From NCBI GenBank assembly GCA_965246935.1, contig CBDFGC010000001.1, positions 558,001 through 622,000 on the forward strand: 64,000 nucleotides of DNA. The letters are read 5' to 3'. The notes under the pieces were generated by a model that saw only the letters and a list, made by a program, of their open reading frames with translations, had not been told where the DNA came from and did no database searches. The DNA comes from JAZKFT01 sp965246935 (GTDB lineage Bacteria; Bacteroidota; Bacteroidia; Chitinophagales; Chitinophagaceae). Position numbers and translations under genes: made by a program. Shown in pieces: positions 17,101 to 26,002 of the stretch (position 1 is the stretch's first letter; the number at the start of each line of letters is the position of its first letter).

Positions 17101-19551
17101 TTTGCGCCGCTTACCGGCAATGGTGATCGCTACGGCCGGGCCAGAACATTTGTAAACACAGGCATCGCCAACGGCCGGCGGGCCATTACCGTAGATGTAC
17201 GAAAATTTGTAAACAATACCAATCTCGACAACAGTAAACTAACCGGCACTTTTAACCTGGCTAATTACAATGCGGCAACAGATGAAGTGCGGCTGGACTT
17301 TATGTACAAGCAGCATGGCAGTTACCAGGAAGACGCAGCCGTTGGAAAAAATATTGTTACCGTAAAAGGAACAGAGAATACTGCTGCTGTAAATGCGTAC
17401 AGTTTATATGCTACCCAGCCTGCTGTAGCGGGGCAATGGCAGCGCAGCCAAAGCATTGAGCTAAACGATCTACTTGCGAATGCCGGCCAGGGCTTCTCCC
17501 CTACCACACAAATAACCTTTGGCCAGACCAGTGCCCTTGGTATGGGTGATAATACGCATTTTGGCGGTTATACATTTGATGATATTCGTATCTATACAGT
17601 AGCCAACGATATGCAGGCCGTAGCCATTGATACGCCGGCTGTAAATAATTGTGCATTGGGAACGGTGCCGGTTCGCATCCGGATAAAAAATTCCATGAGC
17701 TACAATATTAGTAATATACCGGTAAAGATGCAGGTAGATAACAATGCAGTGATTGCTGAAACCATTGCAAGCGTTGCACCCAATACCATTGCCGTTTATA
17801 ATTTTACAGCTCTTGCAAATGTTAGCACGGCTGGCAACCATACCATTACCGTTTGGACGGATTTGCCTGCCGATAATTTCCACAGTAATGATACCATTCG
17901 CAAAACCATTGTCAATCAACCGGTCATCAATACCTTTCCTTATTTACAGGATTTTGAAAGTAACAATGGCGGCTTTTATACTGGTGGCAAAAACAGCAGT
18001 TGGGAATATGGAGCACCTTATGCATTAAAAATAAAAACTGCTGCCAGCGGCACCAAAGCCTGGAAAACGGGTTTAATATCCGGCTATAACGATGACGAAT
18101 TAAGCTACCTGTATTCCCCTTGTTTTAACACGTCCGGACTTGCTAATCCGACACTCAGTTTTGCCATGGCGTACGATATTGAGTATTGCCGCCCGGATGC
18201 TTGTGATGGGGCCCGGGTAGAATATAGCACAGATGGGACTAACTGGAGCAAACTGGGCAGTAGCGGTACCGGTACGAATTGGTATAATAATACAACCAAT
18301 CAATTTTGGGACAGCGCCAAAACTCACTGGCATGTAGCAACGGCTGCATTGCCTGTGGGCGCTCAAGATCTGCGTCTCCGTTTTGTGATGTACAGCGATA
18401 TTTTTACCGGTAAAGACGGCGTAGCTATTGATGATATTCATATTTATGACAGGCCGCTTGGCATTTACGACGCAGGAACAAACAGCAGCCTGATTACCCA
18501 AAATGTAACTGGGAACAGCACCTTTTCCTTTACCCAAAATGGAAAACTGATTGCCACTTTGCTGCCCAATGGAAATACACTCGGCAGTACCGGCGTAAGA
18601 GCCTACATCAACAACGGGCCTATCCGAAACGACAATAAAAATTATTATGCGGCCCGTAACCTGACTGTGCAGCCTTCAATACTAACGGTACCATCGCCGG
18701 TTACGGTGCGGTTTTATTTTTTAGATAGCGAAATTGATAGCCTCCGTAAGTCTACCGGTTGCCCTACTTGCATGGTATTAAAAGACTATACGTACATCGG
18801 CATCACAAAGTACGATGATGCAGATGACAGTAAAGAAAACGGAACCATGGCCGATAACCAGAATGGGGTATATGCCAGGTTTAACAGTGCGGCAGTACGC
18901 AAAATTCCGTACGATAAAGGCTATTATGCTGAAGTAAACATTAACAGCTTTTCGGAATTGTGGCTCAACGACGGAACGCCATCCAATATCATCATTCCTA
19001 TTCAGTGGCTGGGCTTCACTGCGGAAAAACGAACCGGAAGCCAGGTATTGCTGCAATGGGTTTTACAAAACGAATACAATGCATTACAATACGAAGTAGA
19101 AGTGCTGCAGCCCAATAGTGGCGGGCTTTACCAGCGCCTGGCCATTATCCCTGCTGTTAATCAGCAGCCGGTTAGTACGTACACATTTACAGATAGCAGT
19201 TCGCCAAAAAGAGGGGTATATCAGTACCGCATCAAACGAACCGACCGTAACGGGCAGGTTAGTTATAGTGAAGTTCGTAGCTTGTTGTTTGGCGATAAGG
19301 CTCTGAATGTATTGGTGTATCCCAATCCGGCTACGACAGCCGTGCAGGTACTGCTGCAGGGTGTAGCCAACAGCCCTGTACAAATTAATTTATATGATGT
19401 AACTGGTAAGTTGTTGCAGCAGCAACGTGCCACAGCAACCGGAGCTGCTCAAAAGCTGCGATTGAACATGGCTGATTTACCGGCCGGGGTTTATCAATTA
19501 AAAGTGCAGTCCGGCAATGAGGAGGAAGTGGTGAAAATGGTGAAGAATTGA
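14191..19551 (+). CDS. Giant secreted S8 subtilisin-like peptidase with T9SS sorting domain
   Basis: The protein has 1786 residues from ATG 14191. The frame is open from a TTG at 14149, but the signal peptide MQRIFSLFLFEW...AFA begins at 14191. A propeptide of about 200 residues precedes the S8 domain. The catalytic Asp lies in GVGDDAD (about 241), His in NDHGTHVSG (H269), oxyanion Asn in ASGNDG, and Ser in GTSMAAP (S438). Next come a proprotein-convertase-like beta sandwich (ending near GNYTIRVHGF), a fibronectin-III-like repeat (NYTISGLNEDSVYWFSVRA), CARDB-like segments and two MAM/jellyroll-like domains (ENFETAD and QDFESNN). The last 80 residues are a type A T9SS sorting domain (VYPNPATTAVQV, GVYQLKV). 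It is likely exported to the cell surface or medium. No operon partner; Mfd follows after 295 bp without recognisable features apart from a promoter-like box. Confidence 0.93.
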   Translation: MQRIFSLFLFEWIFSTVAFAQPSVQLRTGKLSFQPVASVNLPQFFKQQTPVNGKHFVTLQFNQALSSAQRAALISNSITVLEYIPPFAYTAIMAKENDKTVLQKTGITGIAYVPGSLKISNTLQHPERVKWLQGNNGLTDVLIKISGIEAVEAIQLLKLQNVVISPSNMEQYGILQASIPLPRLNELAAQPYVEWIEPAQPEPTTLNSKSLNMSAGNVAQAAIATGGYGLSGTGVVAGVGDDADPSNHIDLQDRIINRSAFVYNDHGTHVSGTVGGAGIIRYLSRGFAPAVKIVSQLFNGIWQNAGSYVQDFGMMATNNSYGNITGDDDYEGYYDLYSQVLDQQAFQYPELLHVFASGNDGNIIVPPYPLHYGNIVSSMQSAKNVMTVGRTDRVMFASASSSSGPVKDGRLKPELMAIGEEIISTAGNGNYVAAWGTSMAAPAVTGGAVLLCEQYRKQFNANPKSALLKALLMNGGLDIGTAGPDYRHGYGIMNLQRSLDMLKNNHFYSNSIVTNGVQSQTIAVPANTAQLKVMLYWHDPAASLYATQSLVNDLDVEVVDPSGNVVQPQHLDAGASGVTNPSTTGLDHINNNEQVLINNPAPGNYTIRVHGFAVNVNTTQSYFVAYDFLSRGLQIYAPFESDPYFPGELMVIHWADNGTPNNRRTLEYSLDDGASWNLISDTVLPNVNYYNWNIPAGAAATANARIRITENSTAFTNTSGRFVLLGEVLHSFAATSQQCEGYCKIEWPVVPGATDYEVLMKQGYDMQPVGTTAANNYTISGLNEDSVYWFSVRARINSKGGRRSDGQSYQPNSGNCSGAISNNDLQLAAIVSPNTGRRFSTSELSSNSTISIQIKNLDDAPIAAYDVKYNINGGAFSSQHIVNPLAAGGTATVNFSGANLSAEGTYQLVAVVKNSQPDVVTKNDTLRKTVKQLANAPITLINPFLENFETADSANYENAVLGLNGLDRWDFAPLTGNGDRYGRARTFVNTGIANGRRAITVDVRKFVNNTNLDNSKLTGTFNLANYNAATDEVRLDFMYKQHGSYQEDAAVGKNIVTVKGTENTAAVNAYSLYATQPAVAGQWQRSQSIELNDLLANAGQGFSPTTQITFGQTSALGMGDNTHFGGYTFDDIRIYTVANDMQAVAIDTPAVNNCALGTVPVRIRIKNSMSYNISNIPVKMQVDNNAVIAETIASVAPNTIAVYNFTALANVSTAGNHTITVWTDLPADNFHSNDTIRKTIVNQPVINTFPYLQDFESNNGGFYTGGKNSSWEYGAPYALKIKTAASGTKAWKTGLISGYNDDELSYLYSPCFNTSGLANPTLSFAMAYDIEYCRPDACDGARVEYSTDGTNWSKLGSSGTGTNWYNNTTNQFWDSAKTHWHVATAALPVGAQDLRLRFVMYSDIFTGKDGVAIDDIHIYDRPLGIYDAGTNSSLITQNVTGNSTFSFTQNGKLIATLLPNGNTLGSTGVRAYINNGPIRNDNKNYYAARNLTVQPSILTVPSPVTVRFYFLDSEIDSLRKSTGCPTCMVLKDYTYIGITKYDDADDSKENGTMADNQNGVYARFNSAAVRKIPYDKGYYAEVNINSFSELWLNDGTPSNIIIPIQWLGFTAEKRTGSQVLLQWVLQNEYNALQYEVEVLQPNSGGLYQRLAIIPAVNQQPVSTYTFTDSSSPKRGVYQYRIKRTDRNGQVSYSEVRSLLFGDKALNVLVYPNPATTAVQVLLQGVANSPVQINLYDVTGKLLQQQRATATGAAQKLRLNMADLPAGVYQLKVQSGNEEEVVKMVKN

Positions 19552-19831
19552 TCACACCCTGTGTATTCAATGCTGAAAGCATCTGACCCACACCCCCAAA
19601 TTAAACGTCATGGATAGCATAATTTGTACTGATCTGTATGGGCCGGAAGCTATTGCTACCTTTTAACTGTAGTGGCAGCCTGTCCCGATTTTTTTGGGAT
19701 TGGGATCGTTCAGCGGAAGAATAGCTATTGGGTTATTTGTTCAATTTGCTTCTAAAAATTCATTTTTCATTTATGCAAATTTTAAGTGTGGGACAGATAC
19801 GCCGCGGCGCATAAAATACGAGGGTGTGGCA

Positions 19832-19839
19832 TACATTTG
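19832..19839 (+). promoter_or_regulatory. Candidate -7 box (TACATTTG) very close to the mfd start
   Basis: TACATTTG matches TAnnTTTG and ends 7 bp before the mfd ATG. If used, transcription would start at or beside the start codon, giving a leaderless mRNA. No -33 TTTG is seen at the expected distance. Confidence 0.4.
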
Positions 19840-19846
19840 CACCTAG

Positions 19847-22800
19847 ATGAATTTTGAGGTTTTAAAGGAGCGGTACCAGCAGGATACCCGCATTTTACAG
19901 ATGGCGGACCAGCTTTCCATGCCCCGGCCGCAGCAAGTTTTTATAGACGGCTTATCCGGCAGCGCCGGCGCTTTTGTTCTAAATGCACTGTTTCAGCACC
20001 AAAGTGGCCAGCCCGTTAATCAAGACCCGGTTGACATACTGCCACCCGATGAAGACGAAGAACCACTTGCAGGTTCCGCTACGACCCACATCGTCATATT
20101 AAACGATCAGGAACAAGCTGCCTATTTTCATAATACCCTCGAAAGCCTGACAGACAGCGCACTAAACCTGATTTATTTTCCATCGAGTTTTAAAAATAAA
20201 AAGAATTACCGCCTGCTCAATAGCAGCCACGTAATGTTGCGTGCCGAAGCATTGGCTAAATTAGCTGCACGTACATCTGATACGAAACGTAGTCTTATTA
20301 TTACCTATCCAGAGGCACTTTTTGAAAAAGTAGTGGTAGCCAAAGAGTTATCGGCAAATACCATTTTCATTAAGCAGGCCGAAACGATTGATCTACAGAG
20401 CCTGCTGGAACTGCTGGTAATGCTGGGCTTTGACCGTACCGATTTTGTATACGAACCCGGCCAGTTTGCACTCCGCGGAGGCATTCTCGATATTTATTCT
20501 TTTGGCAATGAAAAGCCTTACCGGGTGGAATTATTCGGAAATGAAGTAGACAGCATCCGCATATTTGATGCAGAAAGCCAGTTAAGTGAAAAACGTTTAT
20601 TGCAGGTAAATATTATTCCGAATGTAGATACGCAATTTGATGGTGGTGAAAAAATTTCGTTGCCCCAATTTTTAGATAAGGGCATCTGTATCTGGAATAT
20701 GGATTGGGAGTTTATAAAGGAACGCATTGAGCTTGAAGAAGAAGCACTGGACATTTTCCTGGCTTATCACGCCGATGAACCGGTAGCCAATACCACGTTG
20801 GACGAAGACCTGATGGAGAAAAAACAGGTAACACGTGAAGATTTTATCAGTGCAGTTGAGTTAGAAAAACAAATCAGCCGCTACCATCAGGTAAGTTTTA
20901 CCAACAGCTTTGCTGGTGGCAAAAAGGAAACTGGTAAAAAGAAACTCAAAGGCACTTTTGTTCTTCCAGCAGCTACAACAGATGTTGAAATAAACAGTCA
21001 ACCGGTTAGCCCCTCATCAATCATTCACGATTCACAATTGACGATTTACAAAATCGCTTTCCATTGCCGTCCCCAGCCTTCTTTCAACCGAAACTTTAAT
21101 TTATTAATTGCCGATTTAAAGGATAAAGAACGACTGGGTTATGTGCTGTACATTTTTGCAGAGCAGGCCAAACAGTTAGAAAGGTTATACACCATCTTTA
21201 AAGACCTGAACACGGAGATTAGTTTTGTACCGGTACCACTGGCCATACACGAAGGATTTATTGATGAGGATTTAAAACTGATTTGCTATACGGACCACCA
21301 GATATTCCAGCGTTACCACAAGTACAAGGTAAAGCAGGCATTCAGCAAAAACAAAGCGCTTACACTAAAAACATTACGTGAATTACAACCCGGTGATTAT
21401 GTAACGCATATCGACCATGGCGTAGGTATTTATAGTGGTTTGCAAAAGGTAGATATCGGCGGAAAAATGCAGGAAGCAGTGCGGCTCCGCTACAAGGATA
21501 ATGATTTATTATATGTAAATATTTCATCCTTACATAAAATAAGCAAGTACACCGGCAAAGAAGGCCACGAGCCAAAAATGAATAAGTTGGGCAGCGATGT
21601 ATGGAGCCGGCTAAAAGAAAAAACAACCCGGCAGATAAAGGACATAGCCGAAGATTTGATTAAGCTGTATGCCGAACGCAAGGCACAGAAAGGCTTTGCC
21701 CACGCACCGGATAATTACATGCAAACCGAGTTAGAAGCCAGCTTTATTTACGAGGATACACCAGACCAGGCTAAGGCTACATCTGATGTAAAACGGGACA
21801 TGGAAAAGGATAGCCCGATGGACCGGCTGGTATGTGGTGATGTAGGCTTTGGTAAAACGGAAATCGCTATACGTGCCGCTTTTAAAACCTGCATCGATGG
21901 CAAGCAGGCTGCAGTGCTGGTGCCTACTACCATCCTGGCCTATCAGCACTATAAAACTTTCCAGGACCGGCTGAAAGATTTTCCGGTAACGGTGGATTTT
22001 GTTAACCGGTTTAAATCGGCCAAAGACAAAAAGGAAACGCTGCAAAAATTAGGGGAAGGAAAAATTGATATTATTATTGGTACTCATGCGTTGCTTGGCA
22101 AAGATGTTAAGTTTAAAGATCTGGGTATTATGATTATTGATGAAGAACAAAAATTTGGCGTAGCCAGCAAAGAGAAATTAAAACACATCCGGACTACAGT
22201 AGATTGCCTTACACTGACGGCAACACCTATTCCGCGTACATTACAGTTTAGCTTAATGGGTGCACGGGATCTTAGCATCATCAATACACCGCCTGCCAAC
22301 CGCCAGCCCGTACAAACGGAAGTTCATGGTTTTAATGAAGATTTTATACGGGAAGCTATTTACTTTGAAACAGAGCGGGGTGGCCAGGTTTTCTTTATTC
22401 ATAACCGGGTGGCCAGCTTGCCGGAAATGGCCGGACTGATACGTGGCCTTTGCCCCGACGTAAGTGTAGCCTTTGCACACGGACAAATGGAAGGTGACCA
22501 ACTGGAAGATACGATTCTTGATTTTATGGACCGCAAATACGATGTGCTGGTATGCACCAATATTGTGGAAAGCGGCGTGGATATTCCGAATGTAAATACT
22601 ATTATGATCAACAATGCCCACCAGTTTGGGCTGAGTGACCTGCACCAGTTGCGGGGCCGGGTAGGCCGCAGTAATAAAAAAGCATTTTGTTATTTGCTGG
22701 CCCCATCGCTTGCTACGCTTACCTCCGATAGCCGCAAGCGTCTTAGTACATTAGAGCAGTTCAGCGACCTGGGCAGTGGGTTCCAGATTGCGATGCGGGA

Positions 22801-23434
22801 CCTTGATATAAGAGGTGCCGGTAATATGTTGGGCGGCGAGCAAAGTGGTTTTATTGCCGAAATTGGATTTGAGATGTACCATAAAATTCTGGACGAAGCC
22901 ATTCGTGATCTGAAGCGTAAAAAGTTTAGAGATGTATTTAAGGAAGAGATACAGAAAGAAGAAGATTTTGTAAGCGATTGCACCATTGATACCGATCTGG
23001 AAATCCTAATTCCCGACCGTTATGTGGAGAATATCACCGAACGGCTGGTGCTGTACACGCAGCTGGATAATTGTGAAGACGAAGCCCAGTTGCAGGAGTT
23101 CCACACCGAAATGGCCGACCGGTTTGGGCCTGTTCCACTGCAGGTAGAAGATTTGTTTACCACCGTACGATGCCGCCGTATGGGCATCACTTTAGGCTTT
23201 GAAAAAATGCTGCTGAAAGATAATGTGTTGAAATGTTTTTTCATCAACAACCACGAAAGCCCTTATTTCCAAAGCCCTACGTTTAAAAAGATACTGGAGT
23301 TTATTAATACGCAGGTAGCGAATGCTAAATTAAAACAGGTAGGTAAAAACGGTATTTTAGTAGTGGATAACATCAAGACAATGAATGACTTGTTTAAATT
23401 TTTGAGCAAGGTGAGCAAATTTGCAGGAGATTGA
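19847..23434 (+). CDS. mfd: Transcription-repair coupling factor Mfd
   Basis: The 1195-residue protein has the full Mfd layout. The UvrB-homology region at the N-terminus includes FVYEPGQFALRGGILDIYSF. The RNA polymerase-interacting domain includes LQPGDYVTHIDHGVGIYSGL. The RecG-like translocase has Walker A CGDVGFGKTEIAIRAAF, DEEQKFGV (DEExQ-type Walker B), TATPIPRTL, and motif VI QLRGRVGRS. The TRCF C-terminal domain follows. Mfd removes stalled RNA polymerase and recruits UvrA. A dispersed intergenic repeat sits in frame at 21023-21049, near residues 392-401, between the UvrB-like and polymerase-binding parts. It is monocistronic as far as visible. Confidence 0.97.
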   Translation: MNFEVLKERYQQDTRILQMADQLSMPRPQQVFIDGLSGSAGAFVLNALFQHQSGQPVNQDPVDILPPDEDEEPLAGSATTHIVILNDQEQAAYFHNTLESLTDSALNLIYFPSSFKNKKNYRLLNSSHVMLRAEALAKLAARTSDTKRSLIITYPEALFEKVVVAKELSANTIFIKQAETIDLQSLLELLVMLGFDRTDFVYEPGQFALRGGILDIYSFGNEKPYRVELFGNEVDSIRIFDAESQLSEKRLLQVNIIPNVDTQFDGGEKISLPQFLDKGICIWNMDWEFIKERIELEEEALDIFLAYHADEPVANTTLDEDLMEKKQVTREDFISAVELEKQISRYHQVSFTNSFAGGKKETGKKKLKGTFVLPAATTDVEINSQPVSPSSIIHDSQLTIYKIAFHCRPQPSFNRNFNLLIADLKDKERLGYVLYIFAEQAKQLERLYTIFKDLNTEISFVPVPLAIHEGFIDEDLKLICYTDHQIFQRYHKYKVKQAFSKNKALTLKTLRELQPGDYVTHIDHGVGIYSGLQKVDIGGKMQEAVRLRYKDNDLLYVNISSLHKISKYTGKEGHEPKMNKLGSDVWSRLKEKTTRQIKDIAEDLIKLYAERKAQKGFAHAPDNYMQTELEASFIYEDTPDQAKATSDVKRDMEKDSPMDRLVCGDVGFGKTEIAIRAAFKTCIDGKQAAVLVPTTILAYQHYKTFQDRLKDFPVTVDFVNRFKSAKDKKETLQKLGEGKIDIIIGTHALLGKDVKFKDLGIMIIDEEQKFGVASKEKLKHIRTTVDCLTLTATPIPRTLQFSLMGARDLSIINTPPANRQPVQTEVHGFNEDFIREAIYFETERGGQVFFIHNRVASLPEMAGLIRGLCPDVSVAFAHGQMEGDQLEDTILDFMDRKYDVLVCTNIVESGVDIPNVNTIMINNAHQFGLSDLHQLRGRVGRSNKKAFCYLLAPSLATLTSDSRKRLSTLEQFSDLGSGFQIAMRDLDIRGAGNMLGGEQSGFIAEIGFEMYHKILDEAIRDLKRKKFRDVFKEEIQKEEDFVSDCTIDTDLEILIPDRYVENITERLVLYTQLDNCEDEAQLQEFHTEMADRFGPVPLQVEDLFTTVRCRRMGITLGFEKMLLKDNVLKCFFINNHESPYFQSPTFKKILEFINTQVANAKLKQVGKNGILVVDNIKTMNDLFKFLSKVSKFAGD
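21023..21049 (+). repeat. Copy of the intergenic ATTCACGATT repeat inside mfd
   Basis: This stretch (ATTCACGATTCACAATTGAC and on) closely matches the intergenic copy at 1683-1709. It is translated in frame as part of SSIIHDSQLTIYK in Mfd, in what appears to be a loop or linker region. Confidence 0.6.
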
Positions 23435-24148
23435 TACCCTACAAGCCAATTAATTCTCACCTGCAATTGTGAGTTATGTGACCTCGTATCCCACATCAAA
23501 ATGAGTGTTAAAAATGGCTGTTCGCTGTACGAAGGCTCCGGCCTTCGTACCCTTATTTTATCGCCTCCTGGCGGCTTATTACGAGTATACTGCCCAATTG
23601 GATCTGGTATTTTCCCTGCTTTCATATTTTTATAAAATGAAATTTTTCTTTAAGAGAAGTTATCAAAATAACCTGAACATTCCTTCAATCTGGCCTGGTC
23701 GTCTCCAAACCTCCCGACCTATCGGTACGGGACAGGCGCTAAAGGGGGGCTTTTGGACACTTTCAAACTTCATAGGAACTTCAAAATACTCGTAGTTATC
23801 ACTAATTTTTCAGGTAAAAACGAGTTCCCCTTTAGGGCAATGTGATTAAGATAAGGATTGATGTAGCAGTTATACGCCGTAGGTGCAACCTGTTTGTAGA
23901 AGATAGAAATCAATGATGTTGGTGCATGCCACGTAGTGGCTACCTGATCAGAGAAGGGGTAGCCACTACGTGGCAATGATTCCCTTTGCCTCTTTGTTTG
24001 CTACAAACAGAAAGCCCCGATGGGGCTTATCTTAATTACATTGCCCTAAAGGGGTTAGGGGCTACCAACGCCGAATAAAATTCTGCTTCAATTGTACAAG
24101 TTATTTTGACCACTTTACTTAGTAAAAGTGTCAAAATAAAACCCTGAA
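23435..24148. repeat. Gene-free region with two repeat families, including a 228-bp foldback element
   Basis: At 23708-23755 is a CTCCC/GGGACAGGC unit related to 11335-11375. At 23827-24054 is a foldback element with three nested inverted pairs. The outer arms are 29 bp with one mismatch (23827-23855 with 24026-24054). The middle arms are CTGTTTGTAG (23890-23899) and CTACAAACAG (24001-24010). The inner arms are TGCCACGTAGTGGCTACC (23927-23944) and its exact reverse complement at 23958-23975. A second family member lies at 50126-50584. The element ends just outside the ISAzo13-like insertion. No open frame of substance is present. Confidence 0.75.
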
Positions 24149-25352
24149 TTAAGGGTAAATTCTGTAATTGAGTTCAGGTATCTGGGGATGATGGGTAATT
24201 CGTTTTTGATCTATCAATTTTCTGTCAACTTTTATTGCTGTTTGGTATTCTTTAAGATTAAGTCTGACTACGACTGTCAATCCTGTTTTAGTAGCTGTCT
24301 GCTCTATGCATCTTTGAACGGTTTGATAATCGCAAAACACCACTCCTTCCATGGCTTTGTGTACCTGCGAGAACAAGCGGTGTTCAATTGGATTCCACTT
24401 GGAACAATAGGGCGGATAATGGCACACAATAACCGACAGTCCCGTTTCTTTGGCAAATTGCAGCAACCGGTGTTTGAATATAAAATGCCGGTAACTGTTA
24501 GCCCCACCCGCATCACACAACAGCATTATATTTTTTGCATCCGGATAATGATGTATGCCATATTCATACCACCACCATAGCAGGTTATCTATTACAAAAT
24601 CGGCTGTCTCACTACTACTGCCAATAGAAATGTACCCTTTGTTGGCTTGTACATCATAGATGCCATGGGGTATCACTTTGCCTTGCGAAAGATGTTCATA
24701 ATCATGATCGTATACTTTCAGTGCTTCTGTGCAAAAGCACCTGCCGTTACAGTATAAATTGCCCAGGCGTTCTTTCTTTTTACAATCTATGCTAAGTACA
24801 GGGCTTTGACAACTCATTACTAATATCAAAGAACAAATAATGCGGAACTGTTCATCCCGCTTGCCATAACTACCGGTAGCTAACTGTTTGTGCTGCCTGC
24901 GGTAAGCATAGCCCCATGCCTTTAACTGACGTTTGATGAACTGGTGGCTCAGCCTGATTTGATGCTTCTCATAAAACAAAGCAGCAATGGCACAGGGTTT
25001 CAGGCTTATCCAATACACCTCGGCTGCTGTTGGGCTGCCAGCTTTATACGTCTCTATCAGGGCAAGTAACTGGCTGGTAATATCAGGATATTTGTCCATC
25101 TTTTTTTTTCCTGCCACCGCCCTTGCGACGCTGCCTGCCCACTTCAACAGGCTGCTGTTCCAATAGCTCCTTTCGTCCCTGCCAAAGCGTTTTTTTATCA
25201 ATCAGCAGTATTTCACTGATATAGTCCACACCCCCACGACCCAATTTAAGCGATTCCAGGGCAGCGTAATGCCGGCGATCCTTTTCTGATAAACGGCTGT
25301 AATGCAACTGCATCAATTGTACTATCTCATCGGAAAATGGTTTCAATTTCAT
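24149..25352 (-). mobile_element. ISAzo13-like insertion sequence transposase in two overlapping frames
   Basis: Two minus-strand frames make one transposase. ORF A (25352-25083, 89 residues) is the helical N-terminus; ORF B (open 25201-24149) carries the DDE domain. Family motifs in ORF B are VLSIDCKKKERLGN, IPHGIYDVQANKGYISIG, LLCDAGGANSYRH, VCHYPPYCSKWNPIEHRLFS and KTGLTVVVRLN, matching the ISAzo13/Rhodopirellula-type DDE transposases. The frames meet at nine consecutive A residues on the coding strand (25101-25109). Loss of one A, or a +1 shift, would fuse them, as in IS elements that rely on slippage. The element may therefore be active or simply broken. Terminal inverted repeats could not be fixed; likely ends are near 24098 and 25400. 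Confidence 0.85.
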
Positions 25353-25436
25353 ATCCCTTTTTTGCTCAACAAGATTACAACACTTTTCGGGAACTTATTT
25401 TGATAATCTTACTTACATTTTACCTTAGGTTAAGAG

Positions 25437-25937
25437 ATGAAACCGCTTTTATTACTTTTAGAAATGTTGATTAGCGTGTTTTGTATTGCACAAAACCAAT
25501 CTGATGCTACAGATGAAAACTATCCGGTTTTTACCAAAGTGGAGAGGCTGCCGACTTTTAATGGTGATTATGAAAGATGGATCACGTTCGTTGATAGCAT
25601 ATTAGCTAATTGTAACTATTATTTTCCAATCAATGATTCCACTTCTATTATTCGTGACTCAGTTAAAATTAAATTTCTCATTAGCAACTTAGGGAAACTT
25701 TCAGAGTATAAAATCATGGTCGGCAACAATTTGTTCCTAAACAGGCTTGTAGTAGATTTATTACAATGTTCAATACCTTGGATTCCTTTTTATCCTGATA
25801 GTTATCCCGCATCATTTTACAAAACCATTTCCATAGAATTTATAGTCAATTTTACTGAGAAAAAAATTAAATATTTACCATCTTCAGATGTCTTCTGGAA
25901 AATGAATCACTCAAATAAATTGCCAGTTGCTTTATAG
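25437..25937 (+). CDS. Secreted TonB C-terminal-like protein
   Basis: This 166-residue protein has a signal peptide (MKPLLLLLEMLISVFCIAQ). The mature domain resembles the TonB C-terminal fold common in Bacteroidota: VERLPTFNGDYERWITFVDS, DSVKIKFLISNLGKLSEYKI, then VDLLQCSIPWIP and SIEFIVNF. There is no N-terminal membrane anchor or proline-rich linker, so it is not a full TonB and may be a periplasmic binding module. It lies just beyond the insertion sequence with no evident operon partner. Confidence 0.65.
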   Translation: MKPLLLLLEMLISVFCIAQNQSDATDENYPVFTKVERLPTFNGDYERWITFVDSILANCNYYFPINDSTSIIRDSVKIKFLISNLGKLSEYKIMVGNNLFLNRLVVDLLQCSIPWIPFYPDSYPASFYKTISIEFIVNFTEKKIKYLPSSDVFWKMNHSNKLPVAL

Positions 25938-26002
25938 CACAAGTAAGCATTTCCTTTTGCGCTCAAGCTGTAATTCTTCTACTCATTTTTTTACCTTTTG
26001 TT

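Noticed and set aside
17470..18537. Minus-strand frames inside the subtilase gene
   Set aside because: They mirror the low-complexity repeats of the real gene on the plus strand.
23435..24148. Gene remnant next to the insertion sequence
   Set aside because: No frame has coding character; the stretch is explained by palindromic repeats.
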